From Bacteroidaceae bacterium (lineage in GTDB: Bacteria; Bacteroidota; Bacteroidia; Bacteroidales; Bacteroidaceae), in assembly GCA_900772575.1 (NCBI GenBank), contig CAAHEN010000037.1:1-60034 (forward strand): DNA of 60,034 bases, in the 5' to 3' direction. Positions within the stretch are counted from its first letter, which is position 1. Each line of letters begins with the position of its first letter. The notes below the pieces were generated by a model. The model was given only the letters and a program-made list of their open reading frames with translations. It was not told the origin of the DNA and made no database searches. A program made the position numbers and the translations under genes. Shown piece by piece: positions 58,051 through 60,034 of the stretch.

Positions 58051-59220
58051 ATGGACAGTAAGCAACGCTACATGATGCGCGGAGTCTCCGCCATGAAAGA
58101 AGACGTACACAACGCGATCAAGAATATAGACAAGGGGCTTTATCCCAAAGCTTTCTGTAAAATCATTCCCGACATTCTGGGGGGCGATCCCGAATATTGC
58201 AACATCATGCACGCAGACGGCGCCGGAACAAAATCAAGCTTGGCCTACGCTTATTGGAAAGAGACAGGCGACCTCTCTGTGTGGAAAGGCATCGCCCAAG
58301 ACGCCCTGATCATGAATACCGACGATCTGCTCTGCGTGGGTGCCACAGACAACATTCTGGTCAGCTCAACCATTGGGCGCAACAAGATGCTGATACCGGG
58401 AGACGTGATTTCTGCCATCATCAACGGTACGGACGAGCTGCTCCAGCAAATGCGCGATATGGGCATTGGCATCTATTCGACAGGCGGTGAAACCGCAGAC
58501 GTAGGTGATCTGGTCCGTACAATCATCGTAGATTCGACCGTCACCTGCCGCATGAGGCGCAGCGACGTCATCGACAACGCCAATATTCGCCCGGGCGATG
58601 TCATTGTGGGCCTGTCCTCCTCGGGACAAGCCACCTATGAGCAAACATACAATGGCGGAATGGGCAGCAACGGCCTCACTTCGGCCCGCCACGACGTGTT
58701 TGCGAAATACCTCGCAGAAAACTATCCGGAAACCTATGACCGGGCAGTCCCGGAAGAACTCGTCTACAGCGGCCATTACCGCCTGACAGACACTGTGGCG
58801 GGTAGCCCGCTCAACGCTGGCCGACTGGTCCTCTCTCCGACCCGCACCTATGCCCCTGTGGTCAAGCGCCTGCTCGATGAGTTACGCCCCGATATACACG
58901 GCATGGTGCATTGCACTGGAGGCGCACAGACCAAGGTGCTGCATTTTGTCGGCGACAACTGCCGGGTGGTCAAGGACAATCTGTTCCCTACGCCGCCGTT
59001 GTTCCGCGTCATTGCGGAGGAAAGCGGTGCCGACTGGGCCGAAATGTACAAGGTGTTCAACATGGGGCACCGGTTGGAAGTCTACGTCCGTCCAGAACTG
59101 GCCGATCGCATCGTCGCCATCTCCAAGAGTTTCAACATCGATGCCCAAGTGGTGGGACACATCGAGGAAGGGCCACGCTCGCTGACCATAAAGAGTGAGA
59201 TGGGCGAGTTCCATTATTGA
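58051..59220 (+). CDS. purM: Phosphoribosylformylglycinamidine cyclo-ligase, Bacteroidetes-type PurM
   Basis: The 389-residue protein is an AIR synthase-related enzyme making 5-aminoimidazole ribonucleotide in purine synthesis. Blocks include HADGAGTKSSLAYAYWKETGD, MNTDDLLCVGATDNILVSSTI, TGGETADVGDLV, GDVIVGLSSSGQATYEQT and VFNMGHRLEVYV. It is longer than the classical ~345-residue PurM and forms a separate branch seen in Bacteroidota. The ATG at 58051 follows a promoter-like box and fits the MDSKQRYMMRG start. prfA follows after 76 nt. Confidence 0.9.
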   Translation: MDSKQRYMMRGVSAMKEDVHNAIKNIDKGLYPKAFCKIIPDILGGDPEYCNIMHADGAGTKSSLAYAYWKETGDLSVWKGIAQDALIMNTDDLLCVGATDNILVSSTIGRNKMLIPGDVISAIINGTDELLQQMRDMGIGIYSTGGETADVGDLVRTIIVDSTVTCRMRRSDVIDNANIRPGDVIVGLSSSGQATYEQTYNGGMGSNGLTSARHDVFAKYLAENYPETYDRAVPEELVYSGHYRLTDTVAGSPLNAGRLVLSPTRTYAPVVKRLLDELRPDIHGMVHCTGGAQTKVLHFVGDNCRVVKDNLFPTPPLFRVIAEESGADWAEMYKVFNMGHRLEVYVRPELADRIVAISKSFNIDAQVVGHIEEGPRSLTIKSEMGEFHY

Positions 59221-59296
59221 ATAGCGCCCATTGGATTCGCTCCAGACTGCCCCTCCCGCAACCCTCTTACAAGTTCAGAAACACAATTAGGAACCC

Positions 59297-60034
59297 ATGG
59301 CGAACAATCTCAGCAATTCACTGCTCGACAAGCTCGATGGACTGACGGCGCGTTTTGAAGAAGTGAGTACGCTTATCACAGACCCGGCCGTCATTGCCGA
59401 CCAGGCGCGCTACGTCAAGCTGACCAAGGAATACAAAGAGCTGGAAGACCTCACAGCCGCCCGTAGGGAATATGCCAATCTCATTGGCAATCTCGAAGAC
59501 AGTAAGAACATCCTGCTCAACGAGTGCGACCCAGAGATGAAGGAGATGGCCCGTGAGGAGGTGGCAACCTGCGAAGCGCGTCTCCCACAGCTTGAGGAGC
59601 GAATCAAACTGATGCTCGTGCCCAAGGCCCCTGAAGACGCCAAGAACGCCATACTTGAGATACGCGGGGGCACCGGCGGTGATGAGGCAGCCCTGTTTGC
59701 CGGCGATCTCTTTAGGATGTATGCCAAATATTGCGAGCAGAAAGGTTGGAAATTGGAGGTGTCCAGTGCGAATGAAGGTGCGGTAGGAGGTTTCAAGGAG
59801 ATCGTCTGCTCGGTGACCGGCAGTGACGTCTATGGCACACTGAAATACGAAAGCGGTGTGCACCGCGTGCAGCGAGTGCCGGCCACGGAGACCCAGGGGC
59901 GTGTGCACACCTCGGCCGCGACAGTGGCTGTGCTTCCCGAGGCTGAACCGTTTGACGTGGTGGTCAATGAGGGCGAAATCAAATGGGATACCTTCCGCTC
60001 GTCTGGGGCGGGCGGGCAGAATGTCAACAAGGTC
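59297..60034 (+). CDS. prfA: Peptide chain release factor 1, N-terminal two thirds (cut by window edge)
   Basis: An ATG at 59297 opens a frame of 246 codons that continues past the right edge. It starts ANNLSNSLLDKLDGL and has the RF1 blocks LEIRGGTGGDEAALFAGDLFRMY, SANEGAVGGFKEI, YESGVHRVQRVPATETQGRVHTSAATVAVLPEAE, and the peptidyl-hydrolysis motif GGQ in FRSSGAGGQNVNKV, right at the edge. RF1 reads UAA and UAG. The RF1 versus RF2 call rests on the start and the VHRVQRVPATETQGRVHTS block, since the PxT motif region (here near residues ~185-195) was not clearly identified. Full length is expected to be near 360 residues. Confidence 0.92.
   Translation, partial: MANNLSNSLLDKLDGLTARFEEVSTLITDPAVIADQARYVKLTKEYKELEDLTAARREYANLIGNLEDSKNILLNECDPEMKEMAREEVATCEARLPQLEERIKLMLVPKAPEDAKNAILEIRGGTGGDEAALFAGDLFRMYAKYCEQKGWKLEVSSANEGAVGGFKEIVCSVTGSDVYGTLKYESGVHRVQRVPATETQGRVHTSAATVAVLPEAEPFDVVVNEGEIKWDTFRSSGAGGQNVNKV

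Noticed and set aside
1..60034. CRISPR array, prophage, integrase or toxin-antitoxin pair
   Set aside because: No regular short repeats with spacers and no matching protein families were found.

Overview
The window is a piece of a bacterial chromosome from the phylum Bacteroidota, most likely order Bacteroidales (a Prevotella-like, GC-rich member is my best guess). The evidence is direct: promoters of the phylum type (TTG, a 20-nt spacer, then TAnnTTTG) lie in front of many genes, Shine-Dalgarno sequences are mostly absent, and several proteins belong to families typical of the group (DUF3256, DUF4831, the Bacteroidetes-type PurM, a BT0820-like HAD protein, imelysin lipoproteins, GH125). No transposase, integrase, phage gene, CRISPR array, rRNA or tRNA was seen. 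Both edges cut genes: a GHL10-type glycosyl hydrolase at the left and release factor 1 at the right.

Layout. 1-3.8 kb (minus): radical SAM protein, tilS, a small lipoprotein, a TPR protein and the cut glycosyl hydrolase. 3.9-9.2 kb (minus): a tightly coupled cassette for an unusual 3-amino sugar (FdtA-like ketoisomerase, FemAB/GNAT-like acyltransferase, DegT-type aminotransferase) followed by three glycosyltransferases, two of them tandem paralogues. 9.4-13.2 kb (minus): DUF3256, a lipid-kinase-like protein, miaA, gapA. 14.1-20.5 kb (plus): pheS, an MFS transporter, a YbdG-like mechanosensitive channel, a MaoC-like dehydratase, a nucleosidase, guaA. 20.7-29.2 kb (minus): an AT-richer two-lobed aspartyl protease, then a probable iron/heme gene set (porin, imelysin, di-heme lipoprotein, cytochrome c assembly protein CcsBA). 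A divergent regulator at 29.4 kb fuses a hemerythrin/RIC-like di-iron domain to a LuxR helix-turn-helix. 30.5-36.9 kb (minus): RNase G, a 29-residue basic protein, HU, rpiB, transketolase, GH125 mannosidase. 37-40.5 kb: a HAD phosphatase and a GH35 beta-galactosidase. 40.7-46.5 kb (plus): thrS-infC-rpmI-rplT, a small conserved-looking ORF, a YqiA-like esterase, hemW. 46.7-60 kb (plus): nagB, an anaerobic sulfatase maturase, rmlA, a large secreted protein, a HAD protein, nnrD/E, DUF4831, pabB-pabC, yaaA, purM, prfA.

The most unusual signal is not a gene. Three intergenic stretches of about 322 bp (13623-13946, 37774-38094, 57515-57836) are copies of one element. Each carries a well-formed promoter (AT tract, TTTAACACA, TTG, 20 nt, TAnnTTTG), a hairpin a few bases after the predicted start followed by a T-rich run, a second inverted repeat built on CCTAGG, and a conserved distal block with repeated GTTAA. 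Base pairs in the first hairpin change in a compensatory way between copies, which argues for selection on structure. The copies sit in divergent, convergent and co-directional gene contexts, so they are unlikely to be ordinary leaders of the flanking genes.

The genes serve mainly housekeeping (translation, tRNA modification, purine, folate and central carbon metabolism), glycan breakdown (GH35, GH125, GHL10, nagB, sulfatase maturase) and cell-surface sugar synthesis (FdtA/FdtB-type enzymes here, with RmlA able to supply dTDP-glucose).
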